Both the position numbers and the translations under genes were made by a program. Shown here piece by piece: positions 30,171 to 35,892 of a DNA stretch of 40,417 bases. How positions within the stretch are numbered: the first letter of the stretch is position 1; every line of letters starts with the position of its first letter. Under the pieces are notes generated by a model. That model searched no databases and was not told the DNA's origin. It was given only the letters and a program-made list of their open reading frames with translations. This stretch comes from Desulforudis sp. (lineage in GTDB: Bacteria; Bacillota; Desulfotomaculia; Desulfotomaculales; Desulforudaceae): NCBI GenBank assembly GCA_003604975.1, contig QZIR01000063.1, positions 1 through 40,417 of the forward strand, written 5' to 3'.

Positions 30171-30255
30171 CTATCTGTTCGCAGATAAGTCCTGCATTGA
30201 GTATACCTGCAAAAAACTACGAAAACAAGAGAACAAAGGAGTAATTAACCAAAAC

Positions 30256-30306
30256 TATCTGATAATGCTATAATTTTAAAGTTGTAAATTATAGCATTAT
30301 CAGATA
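30256..30306. promoter_or_regulatory. Perfect 21-bp inverted repeat with two facing -10 boxes
   Basis: Arms 30256-30276 and 30286-30306 are exact reverse complements, separated by nine bases (TAAAGTTGT). Each arm contains TGCTATAAT, an extended -10 box, so the repeat carries two divergent promoters: one for the rightward XRE gene at 30333, one for the leftward gene at 29832. A dimeric repressor bound here would close both. No clear -35 boxes are seen. Confidence 0.65.
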
Positions 30307-30332
30307 ACCTTAATCTAGAGGGGGTTCCCAAA

Positions 30333-30608
30333 ATGTCGTCTCGTTTGGCGGAGCGCCTTATCCATATACGAGAAGCACGCAAAATCAGCCAAAACGCGTT
30401 GGCCAAAAAATCCGGTGTTGCACAGTCTTCAATAAGCGACATTGAAAGCAGCAAAAGAATTCCGTCACTACCGACGCTTGAAAAACTCGCTACCGCCCTG
30501 GGCGTTCCAGTGACAGCTCTGTTCGATGTAGGCCCGGGCACACCCAGTATCCATGATAACACGGCTTGTCCCGAAAAACCCGTCGAATCACAGATGAGGC
30601 AAGGCTGA
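30333..30608 (+). CDS. XRE-family regulator (rightward member of pair 3)
   Basis: A 91-aa protein from ATG 30333 with GAGGGGG upstream. The HTH is residues 5-62 (RLIHIREARKISQNALAKKSGVAQSSISDIESSKRIPSLPTLEKLATALGVPVTALFD). The last 18 residues (HDNTACPEKPVESQMRQG) are identical to those of the 32540 protein, because both genes end inside the same DNA repeat. Thirteen bases after the stop a hammerhead ribozyme begins, so the mRNA may be cut about 80 bases after the stop codon. Confidence 0.82.
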   Translation: MSSRLAERLIHIREARKISQNALAKKSGVAQSSISDIESSKRIPSLPTLEKLATALGVPVTALFDVGPGTPSIHDNTACPEKPVESQMRQG

Positions 30609-30704
30609 TGTTTAAGGTCCCGTTTCCGCCCGATGAGCCTGGGCGGTACCCAGGCGAAACTCCCGCCGTATCACCTCCCGGCGGGAGTCGCGGAAAACCA
30701 CCGC
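30552..30704 (+). repeat. Cassette repeat, copy A (XRE tail plus ribozyme)
   Basis: About 153 bp repeated at 32753-32907. The first 55 bases, from CATGATAACACGGCTTGTCC to the stop codon, are identical in both copies; the ribozyme part differs at a small number of positions that mostly keep its pairing. It joins the 3' end of a regulator gene to the ribozyme, so the two move or duplicate together. Confidence 0.8.
30622..30699 (+). ncRNA. Hammerhead ribozyme A (core base changed)
   Basis: Type I layout. Stem I 5' strand is GTTTCCGC (30622-30629). The core is CCGATGAG (30630-30637) in place of CTGATGAG, i.e. U4 is C. Stem II is GCCTGGG / CCCAGGC around CGGTA. GAAA is at 30656-30659. Stem III is a perfect eight-base stem CTCCCGCC / GGCGGGAG plus the A-U pair. 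The cleavage triplet AGTC ends at 30689. Stem I 3' strand is GCGGAAAAC (30690-30698). The U4 change should weaken or abolish cutting. Compared with copy B, stem II swaps a U-G for C-G and stem III a U-G for U-A, so pairing is kept. Confidence 0.8.
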
Positions 30705-30860
30705 TCAACTACGTCGGTGAGGATGGATCCGTGCTTGGGAGCATAACGACGGGCGCCTGGAACATCAAGCTGGACTGGAAGGGATGGGGGTCCTGTTGCT
30801 ACCACTTCTGAACAAAAGGGCCGGGTTCCACCACGGCCCCACCCAAAAGGAGTCTGCTGA

Positions 30861-31499
30861 ATGAACTTAGAGCCTAACTCAAAGAACACGGTAAACAACC
30901 GGTGCCAGTTTATCGACTCAGTTGGTGAATATCGGCCGGTTTCGGAGATTGAGACCGTGACCACAGTTTCTCGGCGTAGCCTTAGGCGCTTTGCGTTTGG
31001 CATAGGGCGTGGCCTTTTGCTTACGATCGGCTTACCGATGTTGGTCTTGCATTCTTCAAGGTATCTGGGATCCGCTGGGCTGGTGTCACCCGATGTCGCA
31101 CTGTTGGTCGGATTATGCAGCGTCCACTTCTGTGTGTTGGTCATGCTTCTTTTGGTTTCCGTGACCGCCAGTAACGGCGTGCTTGATTCGGGCATTTCCG
31201 GTCGTATGTGCCGAGGTGTTGTGCGCTTTTTCGTTGGTGACTTCCTTCTTGAGCAAACCATCCGTGAAGCCGAGAGGAGTAAGCTGCTGTCGCTATACCT
31301 TGAGCAGATAGTACGCAAGAACCAGGAAGAGCGCTTGAGTAACGACAATCCACCACTTCATAGATCCTTTGCAGATATGGAAGACTCTGAAGACGTACCT
31401 TTTCCGGTAGGCGACCGGCCAAAACATAACCCCGAGGGACTGCAGGAACGAGAAGAGCATAACAACCACCGAAAGAGCAAGACCAAAGACCTGGTATAG
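30861..31499 (+). CDS. Small membrane protein
   Basis: A 212-aa protein from ATG 30861 with AAAAGGAG upstream. It has two membrane helices (FGIGRGLLLTIGLPMLVL, about 47-65, and VALLVGLCSVHFCVLVMLLLVSV, about 78-102), then a charged cytoplasmic tail. The last 69 codons lie opposite the end of the leftward membrane-protein gene, an antisense overlap of 207 bases, so the tail composition may be constrained by the other strand. No family recognised. Confidence 0.55.
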   Translation: MNLEPNSKNTVNNRCQFIDSVGEYRPVSEIETVTTVSRRSLRRFAFGIGRGLLLTIGLPMLVLHSSRYLGSAGLVSPDVALLVGLCSVHFCVLVMLLLVSVTASNGVLDSGISGRMCRGVVRFFVGDFLLEQTIREAERSKLLSLYLEQIVRKNQEERLSNDNPPLHRSFADMEDSEDVPFPVGDRPKHNPEGLQEREEHNNHRKSKTKDLV

Positions 31500-32021
31500 C
31501 GCCTTGCCAAAGAGATTGTCTATTTCGATAGCTTGAAGGCCTGACTGCTGGAGGGATTCCAGATGAGTAGCATACGTCGGGTCGACCAGGGATAAAGAGA
31601 AGACTCTGAGATTGTAAGCAACAATCGCGAAAGTCAAAAGGCTCCATAAGTTGATTAGGCTGAACCGGCGATCGCGGTAAAAGGAGAGCGCAGCAAACGA
31701 CATTGCTGAAGTACCAAAGAAAGTGAGCACGATCCAGCCCACATAGACGATTGTGGCGCCGTAGTTGCCAATCAACCAGGTGGCGACCAAATATGCGGAC
31801 AGCGAGCCAATGATCCACAGCACCCAATGGTCATTGCCTGAAGCAGCCGACTTGTTAGGTATCGTAGCCTGAGATTTTACGGAGATACTGATGTGATGCG
31901 GCGGATGGGCAACACGGTGAAAGAGGTAATCATCAATGGTAGGTTCTCCGGGACGGGAGCGGCCGGCAAAGAAAGCACCGGTGGCTAGACCAGATACGAT
32001 GCTGATTGCGAAGCCAAGCAC
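31293..32021 (-). CDS. Polytopic membrane protein downstream of an XRE gene
   Basis: A 242-aa protein from GTG 32021 (no well-spaced ribosome site; it follows the XRE stop by 25 bases and may be coupled to it). About six hydrophobic helices are visible: GFAISIVSGLATGAFFAG, VLWIIGSLSAYLVATWLIG, ATIVYVGWIVLTFFGTSAMSF, LINLWSLLTFAIVAYNL, VFGLALSVVVMLFSFLQSLGVMF and WWIVVTQALFLVLAYYLL. I recognise no family. It holds the same place relative to its XRE gene as the zinc-ribbon protein at 29476 does to its own. Confidence 0.65.
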   Translation of the reverse strand: MLGFAISIVSGLATGAFFAGRSRPGEPTIDDYLFHRVAHPPHHISISVKSQATIPNKSAASGNDHWVLWIIGSLSAYLVATWLIGNYGATIVYVGWIVLTFFGTSAMSFAALSFYRDRRFSLINLWSLLTFAIVAYNLRVFSLSLVDPTYATHLESLQQSGLQAIEIDNLFGKALYQVFGLALSVVVMLFSFLQSLGVMFWPVAYRKRYVFRVFHICKGSMKWWIVVTQALFLVLAYYLLKV

Positions 32022-32046
32022 GATTTCAATAGGAGTCGTAACGTCT

Positions 32047-32367
32047 TCACCTCTTCATGCTCCTAATGAGCTTTTTGAGTGCAGCCAGCTGCTCTGGCGT
32101 AAGCTCTCTGGCTTCGCGGATCACCTGGTGCAATTCATTAGATACTGGCTCGGTGCTCTCTACCACGGGACCGAAAAACTCGGCCAGGGTGATGCCGAGG
32201 GCGGAACAAATGGCGGCCAGTGTTTCAAGCGAAGCCGGTTTCCCCAGTTCAATCTCGTTCAGATACGAACGAGAAATGCCGCTCGCTTTAGCCAGAGAAA
32301 CGAGGGTAAAACCGGAACTCTTTCTCAGCTTTCGGATGCGCGATCCAAGGTCGGTTAACTCGTTCAT
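32047..32367 (-). CDS. XRE-family regulator (leftward member of pair 4)
   Basis: A 106-aa protein from ATG 32367, seven bases after AGGAG; a longer frame upstream has no ribosome site. HTH: LGSRIRKLRKSSGFTLVSLAKASGISRSYLNEIELGKPASLETLAAICSALGITLAEFFGP. The tail (NELHQVIREARELTPEQLAALKKLI) is paralogous to those at 28443 and 29832. It faces the XRE gene at 32540 and probably heads a transcript with the membrane protein at 31293. Confidence 0.8.
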   Translation of the reverse strand: MNELTDLGSRIRKLRKSSGFTLVSLAKASGISRSYLNEIELGKPASLETLAAICSALGITLAEFFGPVVESTEPVSNELHQVIREARELTPEQLAALKKLIRSMKR

Positions 32368-32402
32368 GTGTTCGCTCCTAGCGACATCCAACCAACTCGA
32401 TA

Positions 32403-32477
32403 ATAGTTGATATTGGCAGAAAAAGCAAGGCTGGAAGAGAAAGTTAAGAAACAACTAAAGGAATAGTCAATATTAGC
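32403..32477. promoter_or_regulatory. Direct repeat in the divergent promoter region of pair 4
   Basis: ATAGTTGATATTGGC (32403-32417) and ATAGTCAATATTAGC (32463-32477) are 15-base repeats with three differences, 60 bases apart, between the two divergent XRE genes. They are candidate operators, one near each start. The spacing places them on the same face of the helix only roughly. Confidence 0.45.
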
Positions 32478-32539
32478 GATATATGAACATTGAGAAACGT
32501 CACCATTTGCGACATACTGCAAAGAAAGGAGTAGATCCA

Positions 32540-32809
32540 ATGCCCGTTGGAGCGCAAATCCTTGCCATAAGACGTCAGCGCAAGCTTACCCAAGTACAAT
32601 TGGCGGCGAAAAGCAAGGTTTCACGCAACTATATCTCCGAAATCGAAAACGGCACTAAAACGCCCAGCATTCCGACATTAGAGAAGATCGCCGCCGCCCT
32701 GGGCGTGTCCACAGGCACTCTTTTTGATCATAGTCGTAGCGCCACTAACCTTCATGATAACACGGCTTGTCCCGAAAAACCCGTCGAATCACAGATGAGG
32801 CAAGGCTGA
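32540..32809 (+). CDS. XRE-family regulator (rightward member of pair 4)
   Basis: An 89-aa protein from ATG 32540 with GAAAGGAG upstream (an in-frame ATG at 32483 has none). HTH: QILAIRRQRKLTQVQLAAKSKVSRNYISEIENGTKTPSIPTLEKIAAALGVSTGTLFD. The C-terminal 18 residues are identical to those of the 30333 protein and are encoded in the shared repeat. The ribozyme with the intact core begins 14 bases after the stop. Confidence 0.82.
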   Translation: MPVGAQILAIRRQRKLTQVQLAAKSKVSRNYISEIENGTKTPSIPTLEKIAAALGVSTGTLFDHSRSATNLHDNTACPEKPVESQMRQG

Positions 32810-32907
32810 TGTTTGAGATCTCCGTTTCCGCCTGATGAGTCTGGGCGGTACCCAGGCGAAACTCCCCGCCGTCACACATCCCGGCGGGGGTCGCGGAAAA
32901 CCACCGC
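32753..32907 (+). repeat. Cassette repeat, copy B (XRE tail plus ribozyme)
   Basis: Partner of the repeat at 30552-30704. The boundary on the left is inside the XRE reading frame, so the tails of two different regulators have been made identical. On the right, similarity stops just after stem I of the ribozyme (CCACCGC). Confidence 0.8.
32824..32901 (+). ncRNA. Hammerhead ribozyme B (intact catalytic core)
   Basis: Stem I 5' strand GTTTCCGC (32824-32831); core CTGATGAG (32832-32839); stem II GTCTGGG / CCCAGGC around CGGTA (32839-32857); GAAA (32858-32861); stem III CTCCCCGCC / GGCGGGGG with a 12-base loop and one bulged C (32862-32890); cleavage triplet GTC (32890-32892); stem I 3' strand GCGGAAAAC (32893-32901). 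Every invariant hammerhead core base is present, so self-cleavage between 32892 and 32893 is expected. Hammerhead ribozymes are known in bacterial genomes and prophages, but their role there is unclear. Cutting would trim the regulator mRNA 83 bases after its stop. Confidence 0.88.
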
Positions 32908-32909
32908 GC

Positions 32910-33804
32910 CGACCACACTATGGTCGGCACTGAACAATGACGCACATACAACAAACAACGCAGCACGCGGGCCTGGGCAGACCGCACACGATCGGGCGCC
33001 AGGTGGGCGACTTGGGGACGCAGGGGGCGGATTCCAGCACACATCCGGTCCTGTAGCGTATCCTGGGGCGTACCGTACGGTCCGGACCAGCTATCGCACA
33101 CTATCTGGCTCAAACCGGACGAAGTCACAACGAGCAGTAATTGTAGCTTTTTTCAAGCACCTCACTGTAACAACCGGACCACACAACCTTGTACCATAAC
33201 TTCCAATGGTAGCAGCTTGGACGCGCCAGGAGATTATGATCTTTGACAACAGCACACCTCGTGCTCTGCAGGGGCTGCGGCACATGCTGCCACACGATCC
33301 GGTGGACAGGCTACCTTTGCGTCTTTCACACAACGTAGGCGAGACGAGGAGGATGATGCTGTGCCGGCTGTCTTTTGTGCTGTATTCCCGAAAAAGGAGC
33401 GTAGGTGTGTACGACGCCGGATAGACTGGGGGCCACGAAAGCGATCGTTAGTCCCCGGGCAGCAAGCTGGGCTGTTCCGGGAACTAACGGGCGGGCATCG
33501 GGTTGGTGGTACTATACGGCGGTGAGTCGGGGGTCGCTTGGGTAGTCGACTTACCTGAACCCCGGGGTCGCGAGACCAAAGAGAGGGTGGACAAGACCAC
33601 GAAAGCGGGATTGCCCGTGGAGTAGTGGTGGCGAATGAAGTCCGAAGGCACGCGCAATTGGGAGCGCAAGACCCCCGACTATAATTATAAATATTCTTTT
33701 GATCCCTGCGGCCGAAAACTCCGGGGGCCGTAGAGATGAAGAGAAGTTGTTGTTTGGATCTAGATTTTTCCGGAAGAAAGCGGGTATCATGAAGGTGAAT
33801 TGCA
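32910..33804. other. Gene-poor region with possible decayed genes
   Basis: About 900 bases with no gene I can support. Right after the ribozyme is a hairpin GCCGACCACACTATGGTCGGC (about 32908-32928). At about 33247-33340 a plus-strand TTG frame after AGGAG reads as a short Cys-rich peptide (LCRGCGTCCHTIRW); the stop that ends it is followed by more protein-like sequence (CAVFPKKERRCVRRRIDW, about 33370-33430). Around 33535-33725 another plus frame (PRGRETKERVDKTTKAGLPVE, then a stop, then KSEGTRNWERK) also looks like broken coding sequence. A large structured RNA is the alternative. A 203-codon minus-strand frame here has coding-unlike composition. Confidence 0.35.
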
Positions 33805-34062
33805 GTGCCATTGATTTGTGAGTTTTTAGGGATCAAGGTATACATATACTACTATGACCATTTGCCGCCGCACGTGCATTTGAGAGGTCCCGGCGTTCAA
33901 GCTCTTGTAGCGATACGAGACGGTAGAGTGATATCTGGGAGTCTGCCCAATAGAGTTGAAACGGTTGTAACGAGCTGGGTTCGCCAAAAATCGGACGCCT
34001 TGATGCAGAACTGGCACCGGGCACAGAACGGAGAGCCGCTGTCCAGAGTATCTCCGCCGTGA
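33805..34062 (+). CDS. DUF4160 protein
   Basis: An 85-aa protein matching the DUF4160 plan: start MPxIxxFxGIKVYIYYYDHLPPHVHLRG, then AIRDGRVISGSLP, then a helix ending WHRAQNGEPL. The conserved HxPPHxH is present. DUF4160 and DUF2442 genes occur as pairs in many bacteria and have been suggested to be toxin-antitoxin-like; biochemical function is not established. The DUF2442 partner begins 17 bases after its stop. Confidence 0.82.
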   Translation: MPLICEFLGIKVYIYYYDHLPPHVHLRGPGVQALVAIRDGRVISGSLPNRVETVVTSWVRQKSDALMQNWHRAQNGEPLSRVSPP

Positions 34063-34078
34063 TTCGGGAGGAATCGGA

Positions 34079-34372
34079 ATGGAAATCGGTTTGCGAGAGA
34101 TTAAGACTGTCTACCCAATAGGGAATCACCATCTGATACTGGAGTTTGACGAGGACGATTACCGCGTGGTGGATATCCGCCCATTTCTTCGCGGTCCGAT
34201 GTTCGAACCGCTAATGGATGGTGCTTTCTTCAAGCGTGCCAGAGTCGATCACGAGTCAGGCACCGTGACTTGGCCGAACGGAGCAGATCTTGACCCACAG
34301 GTTCTTTATGAGAATAGTGTTCCTCTTAAGTTGCGTTCTGTGGAGAGGAAAAACATTCGTTTCAGGAGGTAA
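34079..34372 (+). CDS. DUF2442 protein
   Basis: A 97-aa protein from ATG 34079 with GGGAGG upstream. It has the DUF2442 pattern: KTVYPIGNHHLILEFDEDDYRVVDIRPFL, FKRARVDHESGTVTWPNGADLDPQVLYENS. It is the usual downstream partner of DUF4160. A third and fourth gene of the same kind follow, so the pair is duplicated with divergence. Confidence 0.82.
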   Translation: MEIGLREIKTVYPIGNHHLILEFDEDDYRVVDIRPFLRGPMFEPLMDGAFFKRARVDHESGTVTWPNGADLDPQVLYENSVPLKLRSVERKNIRFRR

Positions 34373-34373
34373 T

Positions 34374-34559
34374 ATGGGTCCAACTATCCACGTAGAATCC
34401 GGTTTTCGGTTCTCGTTTGTTATGGGTGATCCTGTGAAGGTTGAAAGGACACACCGATTGACCCAAGCGGAGAGTAGCAGGATACTAGTTATTGTAAGGA
34501 AGGAACGTGACCGTTTCCTTGAGAAATGGAGGGAAGCTCGTGAACGGGCAGGTCATTAA
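34374..34559 (+). CDS. Short DUF4160-like protein
   Basis: A 61-aa protein from ATG 34374, with AGGAGG overlapping the previous gene's end. It has one beta stretch (HVESGFRFSFVMGDPVKVERTHRLT) and a helix ending in WREARERAGH, like the end of DUF4160 (W.RA..GE), but lacks the PPHxH part. Position before a second DUF2442 gene supports a partner role. It overlaps that gene by 20 bases. Confidence 0.55.
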   Translation: MGPTIHVESGFRFSFVMGDPVKVERTHRLTQAESSRILVIVRKERDRFLEKWREARERAGH

Positions 34560-34845
34560 ACTAGATCCTCGGGCCGTCAGAGTGTCGTTTCCTGGCACGG
34601 ATGCTTTGCAGATCGAATATGCTGACGGGCGCATCCTCCAGGTACCACTGGTTTGGTCAGCCAGGCTAAGCAAGGCCACGCCGACGCAGCGTGCTAATGT
34701 TCGCATCCTCGATGATGGAAGAATACTTAGTTGGCCAGATGTTGACGAAGATATCTCCGCAGAGGCTCTATTAACGGCCGATGAGCTGATCGATTGGCCC
34801 CTCGAAGTTACGGCGCGAAGAAAGACTCTGCTGCCTGAAGACTGA
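34540..34845 (+). CDS. DUF2442 protein (second copy)
   Basis: About 101 aa from GTG 34540, seven bases after GAGGGAAG; a start further upstream is possible but would be inside the previous gene with no ribosome site. DUF2442 features: VIKLDPRAVRVSFPGTDALQIEYADGRILQVPLVW, NVRILDDGRILSWPDVDEDISAEALL. The WPDxDEDIS end is the more canonical of the two DUF2442 copies. Confidence 0.8.
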   Translation: MNGQVIKLDPRAVRVSFPGTDALQIEYADGRILQVPLVWSARLSKATPTQRANVRILDDGRILSWPDVDEDISAEALLTADELIDWPLEVTARRKTLLPED

Positions 34846-34929
34846 AACTGAACTGGTAGCAGTGCTGGCCCAGGATGTTCGTTACTGGGACCATAAGTGT
34901 ATGAAGTCTCCTTAAAGGTTGATCACCAA

Positions 34930-34955
34930 AACCGCCTACGGGCGGTTGTTCTTTT
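34930..34955 (+). terminator. Rho-independent terminator
   Basis: AACCGCC (34930-34936) and GGCGGTT (34941-34947) pair around TACG, followed by GTTCTTTTTT. It is a typical intrinsic terminator and ends the DUF4160/DUF2442 transcript. Confidence 0.85.
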
Positions 34956-34970
34956 TTGGGGGGTGCTTTT

Positions 34971-35231
34971 ATGACGTGTTTGGTGGTAGGTACGGACAGC
35001 CTGGGCAGTGCGGCAACTGTCTTACGTAATCGGCTCGGTGTCCAAACAGTCATACACTGGGACGGCCGTAAGAGACCACCCCGGGATCTGCCCCGAAAAG
35101 TAAATTTGGTCGTGGTTTACGCAGGCTTTGTGAGCCACGCACTGATGCGGATGGTGCGCGACCAGGCGAAGGCCCGGGATATTAAGATGGTGTTCGTGTC
35201 TCGGGGGCTGTCTGAGTTGCCAGACCGATGA
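34971..35231 (+). CDS. DUF2325 protein
   Basis: An 86-aa protein from ATG 34971, with GGGGGG upstream. It has the DUF2325 pattern CLVVGTDSLGSAATVLRNRLGVQTVIHWDGR, VNLVVVYAGFVSHALMRMVRDQAKARDIKMVFVSRGLSEL: a small Rossmann-like fold that starts with a G.D and ends with a PxxxRG-like strand. Function unknown; the family often occurs in Firmicute mobile elements. Start chosen for spacing to the ribosome site; the terminator lies just before it. Confidence 0.78.
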   Translation: MTCLVVGTDSLGSAATVLRNRLGVQTVIHWDGRKRPPRDLPRKVNLVVVYAGFVSHALMRMVRDQAKARDIKMVFVSRGLSELPDR

Positions 35232-35293
35232 GAATCCGCGGGAGATCAGTCGGCGGCTTTTGAAGCAACCCCCGGCAGGTACGGAGAAGGAGA

Positions 35294-35845
35294 GTGATTG
35301 AGGTGAAAGACAACGAGTGGACATGGAGCTTGACGCAACACGATGTGTGGCAGAACGATTCTTTCGCCACCATAGAGGCAGCGATCGAGGCCGGGGTGAG
35401 AGAGGCTCAGGAATTCGGAAAATCTCACTTCTTGGTTGGCCGGGTTCAGGATGCAGGACTTCCAGTCATTAGCGCTGAGGACGTCCTGGATCAGTTAGGC
35501 CTACAAGCCTATGAGGAGTTCGGCGAAGCCGCCGAGGATTATTTGACATTGGGTAATATCGACGACAGCGAGATCCAGGAACTCGAAGAAAAGCTGAACG
35601 AAGTGTTCGCGGCCTGGGCGACCAAGCACGGCTATCTGCCAACGTTCTGCAAGATAGATAATGTGGAGTGGGTTGAGGTTGCGACACTCAGGCACACCCC
35701 TCTTGTTGCCAATGCAACCTGCCGGGTGTGCGGCTGCACAGACGATCTAGCTTGCCCAGGCGGGTGTTACTGGGTCGAGCAGAACCTCTGTAGCCGGTGC
35801 GCGGAAGAAATGGAGATGGCCGCCCAGGGTACTAAGGTGATTTAA
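35294..35845 (+). CDS. Hypothetical protein with C-terminal zinc-binding motif
   Basis: A 183-aa protein; GTG 35303, ten bases after AAGGAG, is as likely a start as GTG 35294. The N-terminal 60 residues are of the kind seen in phage-encoded small proteins (WTWSLTQHDVWQNDSFATIEAAIEAG, FLVGRV). The middle is acidic and helical. The end has CRVCGCTDDLACPGGCYWVEQNLCSRC, six cysteines that could bind two zinc ions. This ending is common in phage and ICE proteins. The downstream neighbour is a C5 methyltransferase; a functional link is unproven. Confidence 0.65.
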   Translation: MIEVKDNEWTWSLTQHDVWQNDSFATIEAAIEAGVREAQEFGKSHFLVGRVQDAGLPVISAEDVLDQLGLQAYEEFGEAAEDYLTLGNIDDSEIQELEEKLNEVFAAWATKHGYLPTFCKIDNVEWVEVATLRHTPLVANATCRVCGCTDDLACPGGCYWVEQNLCSRCAEEMEMAAQGTKVI

Positions 35846-35892
35846 TCCGGGAAAGTTGATACGATCTGACGACGTTAAGCGAGGTGAGATAA

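Noticed and set aside
30608-30811. A 67-codon frame starting at the XRE stop and crossing ribozyme A
   Set aside because: It looks protein-like after the ribozyme, but in copy B the same frame stops at once at TGATGA, so the shared sequence is explained by the RNA. A real peptide cannot be fully excluded.
32813-33199. A 128-codon plus frame over ribozyme B and beyond
   Set aside because: It starts inside the ribozyme without a ribosome site and the product has no helices or motifs.
33234-33845. A 203-codon minus-strand frame
   Set aside because: Composition (Arg/Pro/Ser/Cys-rich, no recognisable motif) is typical of antisense GC-rich sequence, and it runs into the DUF4160 gene on the other strand.
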